In this document: one piece after another, positions 54,769 to 63,413 of the stretch
Layout of the letters: the number at the start of each line of letters is the position of its first letter
Position numbering within the stretch: the first letter of the stretch is position 1
Source of the DNA: Ruminococcus flavefaciens
GTDB taxonomy: Bacteria > Bacillota > Clostridia > Oscillospirales > Ruminococcaceae
DNA length: 63,659 bases
NCBI GenBank assembly: GCA_902777125.1
Contig: CACYSQ010000019.1
Span: 1-63,659, forward strand
Direction of reading: 5' to 3'
Program-made: the position numbers and the translations under genes
The notes under the pieces: generated by a model
Seen by the model: only the letters and a program-made list of their open reading frames with translations
Databases searched by the model: none
Told to the model about the DNA's origin: nothing

Positions 54769-56139
54769 ATGATCCATAAGTATAAACTAAGCGGATTCAA
54801 TATTGTTCTCGATATCAACAGCGGCGGCGTTCATATTGTGGACGAGCTTACATACGACCTCCTCGATAATGTTGAGCCTCCCTTTGAGGAAAAATGTCCC
54901 GCTAAAGTCGTAGATAAGCTCTCAAAGGTCTACTCCTCCGAGGACATCGAGTCCTGCTATCAGGAGATCGTTGAGCTTTACAATGACAAGATCCTCTTCT
55001 CCGATGACGACTATGAAAAGTACGCAAACGTTTCGGTCGCTTCTCCGGTAAAGGCTATGTGCCTCAATATCGCCCACGACTGCCAGCTCAGATGCAAGTA
55101 CTGCTTCGCCTCGACCGGCGACTTCGGCAAGGGCAGAAAGCTCATGTCCTTCGAGACCGGCAAACACGCGATAGATTTCCTCCTCGAAAAATCCGGCAGC
55201 CGTGAGAACCTCGAGCTCGATTTCTTCGGCGGTGAGCCTCTCATGAACTTCAAGGTCGTAAAGCAGGTCGTTGAGTACGCCCGCTCACGCGAAAAGGAGT
55301 TCAACAAGCACTTCCGCTTCACTATCACGACCAACGGTCTACTCCTCGACGACGAGAAGATCGACTTCATAAACCGCGAGATGTCCAACGTTGTCCTCTC
55401 TATCGACGGAAGAAAGGAAGTCAACGATTATTTCCGCGTCCTCCCCAACGGTCAGGGCTGCTACGATATGATCCTTCCCAAGTACAAGCAGCTCGTCGCA
55501 GGCAGAGGCGACAAGGAGTACTACGTCCGCGGCACCTTCACGAACAAGAACCTCGATTTCTCCAATGACGTTTTCGCCCTCTATGACGCAGGCTTCGACC
55601 AGATCTCGATTGAGCCCGTTGTCGGCGATTCCGATGAGTACGCCCTCACCGAAAGAGACCTCCCGGCTGTTTTCAAGGAGTACGAGATACTCGCACAGAG
55701 GATAATCGACAACGAAAAGACCGGCAAGAAGTTCAACTTCTTCCACTTCATGCTCGACCTCGACCAGGGTCCCTGCGCTATCAAGAGACTTCGCGGCTGC
55801 GGCTGCGGAAACGACTACGTCGCTATCACTCCCGACGGCGATATCTTCCCCTGCCACCAGTTCGTCGGCATAGACGAGTACAAAATGGGCAACATCGACG
55901 AGGGTACCTTCAACCTCGATATGAAAGCCGATTTCGCAAGGGCTCATGTCTACTCCAAACCCGAATGCCGCAAGTGCTGGGCAAAATTCTATTGCAGCGG
56001 CGGCTGTAACGCAAACAATTACCAGTACATGGGCGATATCCATACCGCTCATAAGCTCTCATGTCAGCTCGAAAAGAAGCGTCTTGAGTGCGCTATCATG
56101 ATGAAAGCCGTGAGAATTTTCGGCGAACAGGAAATATAA
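54769..56139 (+). CDS. scfB: SCIFF radical SAM maturase (thioether-forming)
   Basis: A 456-residue radical SAM/SPASM enzyme. The N-terminal RRE-like region binds leader peptides in this family. The SAM cluster motif is CQLRCKYCF; the SPASM cysteines are CGCGNDYV, CHQF and CRKCWAKFYCSGGCN near the C-terminus. The precursor is the preceding gene. No transporter or protease is adjacent. Confidence 0.95.
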   Translation: MIHKYKLSGFNIVLDINSGGVHIVDELTYDLLDNVEPPFEEKCPAKVVDKLSKVYSSEDIESCYQEIVELYNDKILFSDDDYEKYANVSVASPVKAMCLNIAHDCQLRCKYCFASTGDFGKGRKLMSFETGKHAIDFLLEKSGSRENLELDFFGGEPLMNFKVVKQVVEYARSREKEFNKHFRFTITTNGLLLDDEKIDFINREMSNVVLSIDGRKEVNDYFRVLPNGQGCYDMILPKYKQLVAGRGDKEYYVRGTFTNKNLDFSNDVFALYDAGFDQISIEPVVGDSDEYALTERDLPAVFKEYEILAQRIIDNEKTGKKFNFFHFMLDLDQGPCAIKRLRGCGCGNDYVAITPDGDIFPCHQFVGIDEYKMGNIDEGTFNLDMKADFARAHVYSKPECRKCWAKFYCSGGCNANNYQYMGDIHTAHKLSCQLEKKRLECAIMMKAVRIFGEQEI

Positions 56140-56144
56140 CAACT

Positions 56145-56169
56145 AAGGCACAGCGATATGCTGTGCCTT
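56145..56169 (+). terminator. Intrinsic terminator after the SCIFF maturase
   Basis: AAGGCACAGC-gatat-GCTGTGCCTT perfect 10-bp stem. Confidence 0.85.
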
Positions 56170-56182
56170 TCTGATATGTAAA

Positions 56183-56209
56183 AGAGGGCGATCAACCGCC
56201 CTCTTTTTT
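56183..56209. terminator. Bidirectional terminator (SCIFF side and GH9)
   Basis: AGAGGGCG/CGCCCTCT stem (56183-56204) with T on the plus side and A (T on minus) on the other. Confidence 0.8.
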
Positions 56210-56210
56210 C

Positions 56211-58961
56211 TTATTGGATATTATTATTGTTGTTATTGTTATTGTCGTTGTTGTTCTTCTTCATCTGTATGAGCTTGTAGATAAAGAACTCTATCGAGAT
56301 AAGTGCAATGATTATCGCACCGGCAATGAGTGCCACAAGTCCGAGGTCAGCCTTTTTCTTGCTGTCGGACGAACCGCTTGTGGTAGTCTCAGCCTCGTCC
56401 TCAGTGGTATCGTCAGCCTTGGAAGTCACCTCAGACTTTGTGGTTTTCTCCTTTGTGTCAGCCTCTGTTGCCTTCTGCTCCTTCTTCTCAGAAAGGTTGA
56501 CCGCTCCTACCTCGATACCGCCGTTCTCCTGTGCAACAAAGCCTGTCAGCCACGCAAGAGATGCGTTCCAGTTGATAGTACACTCGTTTACCGACCATGC
56601 CTCAATGTGGTCAAGATAGCACTTCTGAGGCGCTATAGTACCCTTTTTCCAACCGCTGCCCTGTACCCACGGGTCCTGCATACCCGAATTCGGACCGCCG
56701 CTCATGACGCCGTTCGGAGCCTTCGGGAAGGTCTTGTCTATGAGCCATGCCCAGAAACGGTGGTGCGGGTACTCGATAGCGTGAGAACCGTAGCCGGTCA
56801 CATAGGAATAATCCATTGCGTTCCTGCCGAGGAGGTAGTCTATACCGCCGATAGCACCGTTGATATGCTCGTCCTTGTTAGTGAGGAGGTAAGCGTAGGC
56901 ACACACGATAGCGTTGTCAGCAACGAAGGAATTCGAGCCCCAGAGGTAGCCCTTGTCCTTGTCATTGTAGCTGATAGTGCTCTGTGCGTAGGGCAGACCG
57001 TAGCCCTGCTTGCCCTCCATTTCGATGTAGTGCTCTGAAGCCTCAACGATGTTCTTCTTTGCATCTTCGAGGTCATCGCTGCTTACAGCCTTGTCGTTTA
57101 TCGCAATGCTCATAGTACCAAGAGCTGCTGTATGTCCCCAGTCGAAGCTTCCGACGGAGTCAACGCTCTCACCGCCGCCGAGGGTGGTCGGGAACTTGAG
57201 GAAATACTTGGAGTCCTTCATATCCTCGTAGTAGCTGTCATCGCCTGTGGAGATGAAAAGCTCACAGGCTGCCCAGTAGAACTCGTCCTCGACATCGTCG
57301 TCACCGTAAGCGCCGCCGCCTATTGATTCGTCAAGGGGTGCGTACATCTTCGGGTGCTGCTTCGCCGCCTCATAGGCATTCTCAGCCGCTTCAAGGCACT
57401 TCTCCGCAAAGCTGCTGTCGTACTTTTCCCAGAGACGGGCTGCCTGTGCAGCGCAGGCTGCAAAGTTGAGGGTAGCCGCAGTCGTCGGAGGCTTTACGAT
57501 ACGCTTCATATCATCGTCAGCAGGCGCAATTCCGAGAGCAGTCCACTTCTCATCGTGAGCCTTGTGGTAAGCCATGTTCTTGTAATCGCCGCTCTCAACG
57601 AGCATTGTGAACATCCACTCCATTTCCCAACGTGCTTCGTCGAGAAGGTCAGGATAGCTGTTGTTGTTCTCGGGAATATTCATAGTTCCGTCAGCGTAGG
57701 CGTCCGCGAAGCCGTACTTCACAGCGGTCTCGTACTGATTCTGCATGAGCCACAGTGAAAAGCCGCCGTTTACGACGTACTTGCCGTGGTCGCCGGCATC
57801 GTACCAGCCGCCTGTAACGTCTATAGTACCGCTTGAACCGCTGTAGCCCCACGTCTGCTCTATCTCAGCCATGTCCTTGGGGTGACCTGCCGCACGGGCA
57901 AGAGCATTCTTGTCGCCGGAGGTTATATACTCGCTCTTTATCTCGATACCGCTGCGGTTCTGGTAGAAATAGTTGAGAGAATCGTAGAGGAGGGCGGAAT
58001 AGCTCAGCGGTTCGCCAATTGTGAACTCGCGGCTCTCAGCACCGTTCTCTGCAGCGATCGTGAACGTTCCCTTTTCATCGAAGTCAGAGAAGTCGATGAT
58101 ATGTACGTCATCGTCGGAATCGTCATCGTGTCCGAAGGGCTCGCTCTTGCCGGAGTAGACCTTCTTGCCGCTGCTGTCCTTTATCTCGAAGTCAACAGCG
58201 CTGCCGGAGGAGCTGAGGAGGGTCGCCTTCTTGGCTCTGCCCTTGAAATAGCCCACCTGATTGGTGATGATGCCCGCACGTTTATACTCGTCTTCATGCA
58301 CATAGTCGTTCTCGTCGCTGGTGAGGTCGATGAGCGACATATTGTCGAACTTTATAACCGTGCCAGCCGGGAAGCAGCCGCCGGGAGTATACTGACCGTC
58401 GCCGCCGAGGTGGAATGCCCATTCTGCCACATCGAGCGACTTATCGGCTGTGAACGTGAGATCGACCTTTTTTGTCTCGTCCTTGCCTATCTGAATGCAG
58501 TCCCAGGTGCTGTTGAAATCGGGGCCGCCGTCAGCCATCATGTTGTGCCATATCTCGACATCGCCGTCGAGGTTGCCTATCTTGGTGTAGTATTTTCCGC
58601 TCTCGGAGGGTGTTATCTCATACGAGACCTTGTACTTGTGTCCCGATACTATCTTGAGACCTCTGTGACGGAACTGGCAGTCCCATCTGTCCTCGCCGCC
58701 CTTTGAAGCTCCGCCGGGATTGACTATAGTTACGCTGTAAACTCCGTTGTCTATCTCGAAATCCATTTCACCGGGCGCTGACTCAACGATGTGCCACGGG
58801 AGACCTACTCCCTCGTTGAAATCAGTCTGTCCGAGCTGCTGACCGGCATTCGCGCTGAGAGGGACGAGCCGGAGTGCAGTTGGTGCAAGAGACGCTGCTG
58901 CGATCATCACGGCAGCTGCAACAGAAGCCGTTCTGTTTCTGAATCTGCTTTTTCTTATCAT
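56211..58961 (-). CDS. GH9 cellulase with CBM4-like domain and C-terminal membrane anchor
   Basis: A 916-residue exported endoglucanase. After a signal peptide come a CBM4/9-like domain (about 45-210), an Ig-like domain (230-320), and a GH9 catalytic domain with TGGWYDAGDHGKYV (catalytic Asp), YPHHRFWAW and NECTINWNA (catalytic Glu). The C-terminus has a Glu/Lys/Thr-rich linker, a membrane helix (LGLVALIAGAIIIALISIEF) and a tail rich in Asn (KKNNNDNNNNNNNN). There is no dockerin, so it is held to the cell by its tail rather than by a scaffoldin. Confidence 0.9.
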   Translation of the reverse strand: MIRKSRFRNRTASVAAAVMIAAASLAPTALRLVPLSANAGQQLGQTDFNEGVGLPWHIVESAPGEMDFEIDNGVYSVTIVNPGGASKGGEDRWDCQFRHRGLKIVSGHKYKVSYEITPSESGKYYTKIGNLDGDVEIWHNMMADGGPDFNSTWDCIQIGKDETKKVDLTFTADKSLDVAEWAFHLGGDGQYTPGGCFPAGTVIKFDNMSLIDLTSDENDYVHEDEYKRAGIITNQVGYFKGRAKKATLLSSSGSAVDFEIKDSSGKKVYSGKSEPFGHDDDSDDDVHIIDFSDFDEKGTFTIAAENGAESREFTIGEPLSYSALLYDSLNYFYQNRSGIEIKSEYITSGDKNALARAAGHPKDMAEIEQTWGYSGSSGTIDVTGGWYDAGDHGKYVVNGGFSLWLMQNQYETAVKYGFADAYADGTMNIPENNNSYPDLLDEARWEMEWMFTMLVESGDYKNMAYHKAHDEKWTALGIAPADDDMKRIVKPPTTAATLNFAACAAQAARLWEKYDSSFAEKCLEAAENAYEAAKQHPKMYAPLDESIGGGAYGDDDVEDEFYWAACELFISTGDDSYYEDMKDSKYFLKFPTTLGGGESVDSVGSFDWGHTAALGTMSIAINDKAVSSDDLEDAKKNIVEASEHYIEMEGKQGYGLPYAQSTISYNDKDKGYLWGSNSFVADNAIVCAYAYLLTNKDEHINGAIGGIDYLLGRNAMDYSYVTGYGSHAIEYPHHRFWAWLIDKTFPKAPNGVMSGGPNSGMQDPWVQGSGWKKGTIAPQKCYLDHIEAWSVNECTINWNASLAWLTGFVAQENGGIEVGAVNLSEKKEQKATEADTKEKTTKSEVTSKADDTTEDEAETTTSGSSDSKKKADLGLVALIAGAIIIALISIEFFIYKLIQMKKNNNDNNNNNNNNIQ

Positions 58962-59127
58962 TTAACAATGACCTCCGTATTTGTAATTTTTTCCAAATTA
59001 TACTTTAATACATTTTTAATGTGTTGTAAAGGATATACACGGAAAATTTACAATTTGTTTTTCAAGTCCTCCGTTTTGACTATATTATCTGCCGGAAACG
59101 CCTGTTTTTAGGTGATTTTTTCCACGC

Positions 59128-59343
59128 TCACCGGCTGACCGCCTTGTTGTTCGTCCTGCCTAAGATGTAGTCAGTCGAGACCTTGTAGAAGTCCGCGAGA
59201 ATGAGCAGATGCTCTACCGGAATGGTCTGAAAGCCCCGCTCATATCGGGAGTAGACCGTCTGGCTCGTGTGGAGGAGCTTTGCTACCTGTGTCTGATTAA
59301 TGTCCATATCCTCGCGAAGGTCTCTCAGCCTTTGAAAATACAT
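59128..59343 (-). CDS. XRE-family transcriptional regulator (71 aa)
   Basis: A single helix-turn-helix domain (LRDLREDMDINQTQVAKLLH, then SQTVYSRYERG). AGGAGG-type site upstream. Divergent from the lipoprotein gene, whose promoter has direct repeats that could be its operators. Confidence 0.85.
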   Translation of the reverse strand: MYFQRLRDLREDMDINQTQVAKLLHTSQTVYSRYERGFQTIPVEHLLILADFYKVSTDYILGRTNNKAVSR

Positions 59344-59384
59344 AAATAATACCTCCTGTGATTGTCGATAATGCCGAAATTATA

Positions 59385-59460
59385 TTAGAACTTATCGGTA
59401 CTATTGACTTTATCACAGTTTTTATGTATAATGTTGTTGTTAGGACTTATTGGTACTAAC
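59385..59460 (+). promoter_or_regulatory. Promoter with flanking direct repeats upstream of the lipoprotein gene
   Basis: TTGACT (59404-59409), 17-nt spacer, TATAAT (59427-59432). A 21-bp repeat lies at 59385-59405 and again at 59440-59460 (TTAGNACTTATNGGTACTA, 17 of 19 match), one just over the -35 and one just after the -10. Confidence 0.7.
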
Positions 59461-59478
59461 AAAGGAGGTTTATATAAC

Positions 59479-60117
59479 ATGAAAAGATTTATAGCAGGCA
59501 CTATGGCTCTCGCTATGGTTATCCCGGCGGTCGGCTGCGGAAGCAAGGGAAGCGAGCCGGACATTCAGATTTTTGAGGAGACAGAAAAGCATAAAACCGG
59601 TACATATACTATCACATCTTTTGATGACCTTAAATTTGAGCAGAAAAAAGGCGCTGTAAAAGCATCAGATATCAATAAAAAAATACCGGATTTCTGCCTT
59701 TATCAATACGGAGACGGCTTTATGGGATTAGCAAACGAAAAGGAAAAGCAGATGAACAAGTACGCTGCTATCGTCCCTGTTGAATTCGGAGACAAGAAGT
59801 TTGAGGTAAACATGGCATTCAGCGAGGATAAAGAACTGAATTCTTGGTACATCATGCCATATGAAACTTTTAGTATAAAAAAAGAATCCGATATTAATTC
59901 TGCAGCAACGGAATTCACCAACCTTAACAAGGATCTTGACAAAATCTATGGTGAGCGTAAAATCAACTCTGAATCTGAGACGAGCAGTAAAAACAGCGGT
60001 CAGGTCTACACAACATGGGAAGACGGAAGCTATACTTTTAATTCAACATTTTCATACTATACGTCCGGAAGCTCTGCAACTGCAATGATATCTCTCAGCT
60101 ACGACAAGAACGAATAA
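59479..60117 (+). CDS. Predicted lipoprotein (212 aa)
   Basis: A type II signal peptide ends in a lipobox (IPAVGCGSKG), then a charged spacer and a beta-rich globular domain with no motif I recognise. AAAGGAGG precedes ATG 59479. The frame opens earlier but the region upstream holds the promoter. Divergent XRE gene suggests regulation. The gene is AT-richer than its neighbours. Confidence 0.8.
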   Translation: MKRFIAGTMALAMVIPAVGCGSKGSEPDIQIFEETEKHKTGTYTITSFDDLKFEQKKGAVKASDINKKIPDFCLYQYGDGFMGLANEKEKQMNKYAAIVPVEFGDKKFEVNMAFSEDKELNSWYIMPYETFSIKKESDINSAATEFTNLNKDLDKIYGERKINSESETSSKNSGQVYTTWEDGSYTFNSTFSYYTSGSSATAMISLSYDKNE

Positions 60118-60128
60118 ATAATATGATA

Positions 60129-60155
60129 AGGGGACGGTCTGAACGTCCCCTTTCC
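60129..60155 (+). terminator. Intrinsic terminator after the lipoprotein gene
   Basis: AAGGGGACG/CGTCCCCTT stem (60128-60152) followed by TTT. Confidence 0.7.
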
Positions 60156-60166
60156 TGTCCCCCTCC

Positions 60167-60195
60167 TTGACAAAACCGCCCGTTTGTGGTATCCT
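60167..60195 (+). promoter_or_regulatory. Promoter of nadE
   Basis: TTGACA (60167-60172), 17-nt spacer, TATCCT (60190-60195). Confidence 0.65.
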
Positions 60196-60268
60196 TAAAT
60201 CAGACCAAGCTGCACTTCACGGCAGGGTCGCATTATTGCTCCCGCGAGCAGTACAAGGAGGAATTATC

Positions 60269-61024
60269 ATGGCATACGTTTTTGATGCACAAAAAGCCGC
60301 TGACGGCGTTATCGAATGGGTCAGGAAGCTCTTCGCTGAGACCGCTTCCCCTGATACCAACGCTGTTATCGGTATCTCCGGAGGCAAGGACAGCTCCATT
60401 GCTGCCGCTGTTTGTGCAAAAGCTCTCGGCAAGGACAGAGTTATCGGCGTTCTCATGCCGCAGGGCGAACAGTCCGACATCTCCTACAGCCACCTTCTCG
60501 TTGACACCCTCGGTATCAGAAGCTACACTATCAATATCGGCGATACTGTCAGCGCTTTTATGTCCGAGCTCGGCAAGCACATGGAGCCTTCCCGTCAGGC
60601 AGTCATCAACACTCCCGCAAGGATTCGCATGACTACGCTCTATGCAGTTGCCGCCTGCAATAACGGTCGTGTTGTCAATACCTGCAATCTCTCCGAGGAC
60701 TGGGTAGGCTACTCAACAAAGTACGGCGATGCTGCCGGTGACTTCTCCCCTCTCTCTGACCTCACCGTTACCGAAGTGCTCCAGATCGGCGACCTCCTCG
60801 GACTTCCGAAGGAGCTCGTCCACAAAACGCCTACCGACGGTCTTTGCGGCAAAACTGACGAGGATAACCTCGGATTTACTTATGCCATGCTCGACAGATA
60901 TATCCGCGGTCTCGATGACCTCAGCAGCGTTCCGGGAATAAAGGAAAAGATCGACCGTATGCACAGGGCGAACCTCCATAAGCTCAGGCTCATGCCCAAA
61001 TTTGAGTTCGATCCCGGAAAATAA
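60269..61024 (+). CDS. nadE: NAD+ synthetase (ammonia-dependent)
   Basis: Last step of NAD synthesis, amidating nicotinate adenine dinucleotide with free ammonia. The 251-residue enzyme has the PP-loop GISGGKDSS and the NLSEDWVGYSTKYGD and PTDGLCGKTDED blocks. There is no N-terminal glutaminase (nitrilase) domain. AAGGAGG precedes ATG 60269. It completes the salvage route begun by the pncA-pncB operon. Confidence 0.95.
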   Translation: MAYVFDAQKAADGVIEWVRKLFAETASPDTNAVIGISGGKDSSIAAAVCAKALGKDRVIGVLMPQGEQSDISYSHLLVDTLGIRSYTINIGDTVSAFMSELGKHMEPSRQAVINTPARIRMTTLYAVAACNNGRVVNTCNLSEDWVGYSTKYGDAAGDFSPLSDLTVTEVLQIGDLLGLPKELVHKTPTDGLCGKTDEDNLGFTYAMLDRYIRGLDDLSSVPGIKEKIDRMHRANLHKLRLMPKFEFDPGK

Positions 61025-61256
61025 ACCAAAGCGGACATTACAGCAGCACGGTCATCGGAAAGCCTTTCCGGTGACTGCAAATATACACGAAAAACAAGTT
61101 TTTGACAAGCCCAAGCGCTGCTTTTTCAAGCAGCGCTGATTTTGTGCCGTCCGTTTGTTCACCGGAGGAAATTTTCCTCCGGCTATTTACTTTCCGGACG
61201 TATTGGTGTATAATAAAAATGTACGAAAATGCAATCTTTCCAAAGAGGTGAACGCA

Positions 61257-62549
61257 ATGAGCTTTTCCCCAAAAGAGATACTGAAATTCGTTGAAGAAAA
61301 CGACGTAAAATTCATCAGACTTACTTTCCCGGATTTCGCCGGCAACCTCAAAAATGTCGCAATAATGCCCGACGAGCTGCCGAGAGCCTGCGAGTACGGC
61401 ATACCCTTTGACGCCTCAAGCATTCTTGGCTGCCGCGAGGATATGCTGCTCGTTCCAGATATATCGACCCTTTCTGTTCTGCCGTGGAGACCGCAGTCCG
61501 GCAGAGTTGTACGCTTCTTCTGCTCTCTCAGAAACGCTGACGGTTCGGATTACCGCGGCGATATGCGTACAGAACTGATAAACTACATCAATACCCTCCG
61601 TCTCGACGGTTTTTCCTGCGAAATGGGTACTAAATGCGAGTTCTACCTCTTTGACCTTGACGGCAGAGGTGAGCCGACCCACACTCCCCACGATTTCGGC
61701 GGCTACCTCGACGTCGCACCGCTCGACAAGTGCGAGAACGCCCGCCGCGAGATCTGCCTTTCGCTGGAGGAAATGGGTATGCACCCCAAAAGCTCCTGCC
61801 ACAAACACGGTCCTGCTCAGAACGAAATTGATTTCCGCGAAAGCGAGCCTGTTACCGCTGCGGACAATATGCTCCACTACAAGACCGTCGTTAAGTCCAT
61901 AGCCGCTCAGAACGGGCTTTTTGCCTCGTTCATGCCGAAGCCTCTCCCCGATGAGCACGGCAGCGCTCTCAGCATTCTCCTCAGCGTCCGCAAGAACGGT
62001 GAGCATATCTTCGGCGGAGACCCGGAGGATATGCCGCTTGAGGGAAAATGCTTCATTTCCGGCGTTCTCGGACGTATCCGCGAGATAACTGCCTTCCTCA
62101 ACCCAACCACGAATTCCTATAAGCGTTTCGGCATAGGATATGCCCCGAAATACGTTGACTGGAGCTACGAGAACCGCTCTCAGCTCATAAGGATACCGCG
62201 TACTGCCGGACTTTCTCCGCGTATCGAGCTGCGTTCCGCTGACGCCTGCTGCAATCCGTACATAACCTTCCGGCTGATACTTGCCGCGGGTATCGAGGGT
62301 ATACGTTCCGGCAAGTGCGACCTGCTCGATTCAACACTGAGCCGCAGTGCGACCGAAGTACGCGAGATGCTTCCGCAGTCGCTCGAGGAAGCCCTCGAGA
62401 TCGCTCAGAACAGCAGCTTTGTGCGCGAGAACCTCCCCGATGTGATACTCGACGACCTCTTTGCACAGCTCAGCAAGCAGGTCCAGGAGTATAAGCTTGC
62501 GCGAAGCAAGGACGAGTTCGAGCAGAATTACTACTTTAAGTATGTCTGA
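61257..62549 (+). CDS. Glutamine synthetase homologue lacking metal ligands (probable pseudoenzyme)
   Basis: A 430-residue GS type I fold, aligning end to end with B. subtilis GlnA (PFDASSILG, NPTTNSYKRFG, RSQLIRIP, RIELRSAD). Compared with the Salmonella and Bacillus residues, metal ligand Glu129 is Lys126, Glu212 is Lys183 and His269 is Ser239, while Glu131, Glu220 and Glu357 (128, 190, 324) remain. The flap Glu in GYEAP is deleted (GYAP, near 295). The Asp of the ammonium site stays (Asp52). Activity is unlikely. AGAGGTG precedes ATG 61257. The ANTAR gene follows by 8 nt. Confidence 0.75.
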   Translation: MSFSPKEILKFVEENDVKFIRLTFPDFAGNLKNVAIMPDELPRACEYGIPFDASSILGCREDMLLVPDISTLSVLPWRPQSGRVVRFFCSLRNADGSDYRGDMRTELINYINTLRLDGFSCEMGTKCEFYLFDLDGRGEPTHTPHDFGGYLDVAPLDKCENARREICLSLEEMGMHPKSSCHKHGPAQNEIDFRESEPVTAADNMLHYKTVVKSIAAQNGLFASFMPKPLPDEHGSALSILLSVRKNGEHIFGGDPEDMPLEGKCFISGVLGRIREITAFLNPTTNSYKRFGIGYAPKYVDWSYENRSQLIRIPRTAGLSPRIELRSADACCNPYITFRLILAAGIEGIRSGKCDLLDSTLSRSATEVREMLPQSLEEALEIAQNSSFVRENLPDVILDDLFAQLSKQVQEYKLARSKDEFEQNYYFKYV

Positions 62550-62557
62550 GGTAGCCG

Positions 62558-63133
62558 ATGATGAACAGAGCATTGATAGTTGACCCTTCATCCGATACCG
62601 CTGAGCTCATTCGTCAGCAGCTCACAGCGGAGGGCTACGGCGTCATTGCGGCAGTCACCTCGGGAAGCGAGGCGCGAAGACTCATCGCAGGCGATGCCGA
62701 GCCGGAGCTTGTGGTCATAAATACGCCTCTGCCGGACGAATTCGGGCAGGAGCTCTCGGTAATGATAGCCGAAAATACCTCCGCCGGGATAATCCTGATA
62801 TGCAGCGGAGACATTGCGGACGACGTCGGTGACAAGGTCTCGGGCAGCGGTGTATGCGTCATATCCAAGCCGCTGAACGTCCACCAGCTAAGCCGTTCGG
62901 TAAAGCTTGTGAGCGCGACACGTTCGCGAATGATGGGACTGAAAAAGGAAAACGCCGACCTCCTGACGAGGATCGACGAGATGCGGCTCATAAACCGTGC
63001 AAAGTGTACGCTTATGCAGTATCTCAAGTTCACCGAGCCGCAGGCGCATAAGTACATCGAGAAGCAGGCGATGAATACCCGTCAGACACGCCGTGAGGTC
63101 GCAATGAGAATACTCGCAACATATGAGCGATAG
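62558..63133 (+). CDS. ANTAR-domain antiterminator with a receiver lacking the phospho-Asp
   Basis: A 191-residue protein: N-terminal CheY-like receiver (1-120), coiled coil, and a C-terminal ANTAR RNA-binding domain (about 135-180). The phosphorylation Asp is Asn55 (VVINTPLPD), and the second acidic pocket residue is Pro10 (IVDPSS); the Lys (ISKPLN) remains. Phosphorylation is unlikely. It resembles the NitR-type antiterminators found next to glnA in clostridia. ATGs at 62558 and 62561 are both possible. Confidence 0.82.
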   Translation: MMNRALIVDPSSDTAELIRQQLTAEGYGVIAAVTSGSEARRLIAGDAEPELVVINTPLPDEFGQELSVMIAENTSAGIILICSGDIADDVGDKVSGSGVCVISKPLNVHQLSRSVKLVSATRSRMMGLKKENADLLTRIDEMRLINRAKCTLMQYLKFTEPQAHKYIEKQAMNTRQTRREVAMRILATYER

Positions 63134-63188
63134 GACTCTCCACTTTATCACACAATGTATGCCTAACAAAAAACCGGAAGCTGTTCGG

Positions 63189-63230
63189 GCGGTACTAATA
63201 TAGAAGTTTTTCAACAACTATTATGTAAAG
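63189..63230. repeat. MITE terminal fragment (copy E)
   Basis: One terminal inverted repeat (GGTACTAATATAGAAGTTTT onward) without the rest of the element. Confidence 0.5.
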
Positions 63231-63256
63231 ACCTATACAGTGAGCTATGAAACAGA

Positions 63257-63297
63257 ACAGGTAGATACTTCAAACGATGTATCTGCCTGTTTTTTTA
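63257..63297 (+). terminator. Intrinsic terminator
   Basis: ACAGGTAGATAC/GTATCTGCCTGT stem (63257-63290) followed by TTTTTTT. It lies after the GS-ANTAR pair. Confidence 0.85.
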
Positions 63298-63343
63298 TAA
63301 TAACGCTCGAACTTCGAGTAATCTGTTTCTTACAGCTGACAGC

Positions 63344-63372
63344 TTGCTTTTTCGACCCAATTATGCTACAAT
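63344..63372 (+). promoter_or_regulatory. Promoter of the terminal partial gene
   Basis: TTGCTT (63344-63349), 17-nt spacer, TACAAT (63367-63372). Confidence 0.55.
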
Positions 63373-63413
63373 ATGTATATACTATTCTATATTTTGATTA
63401 GAGGTGGCAATGT

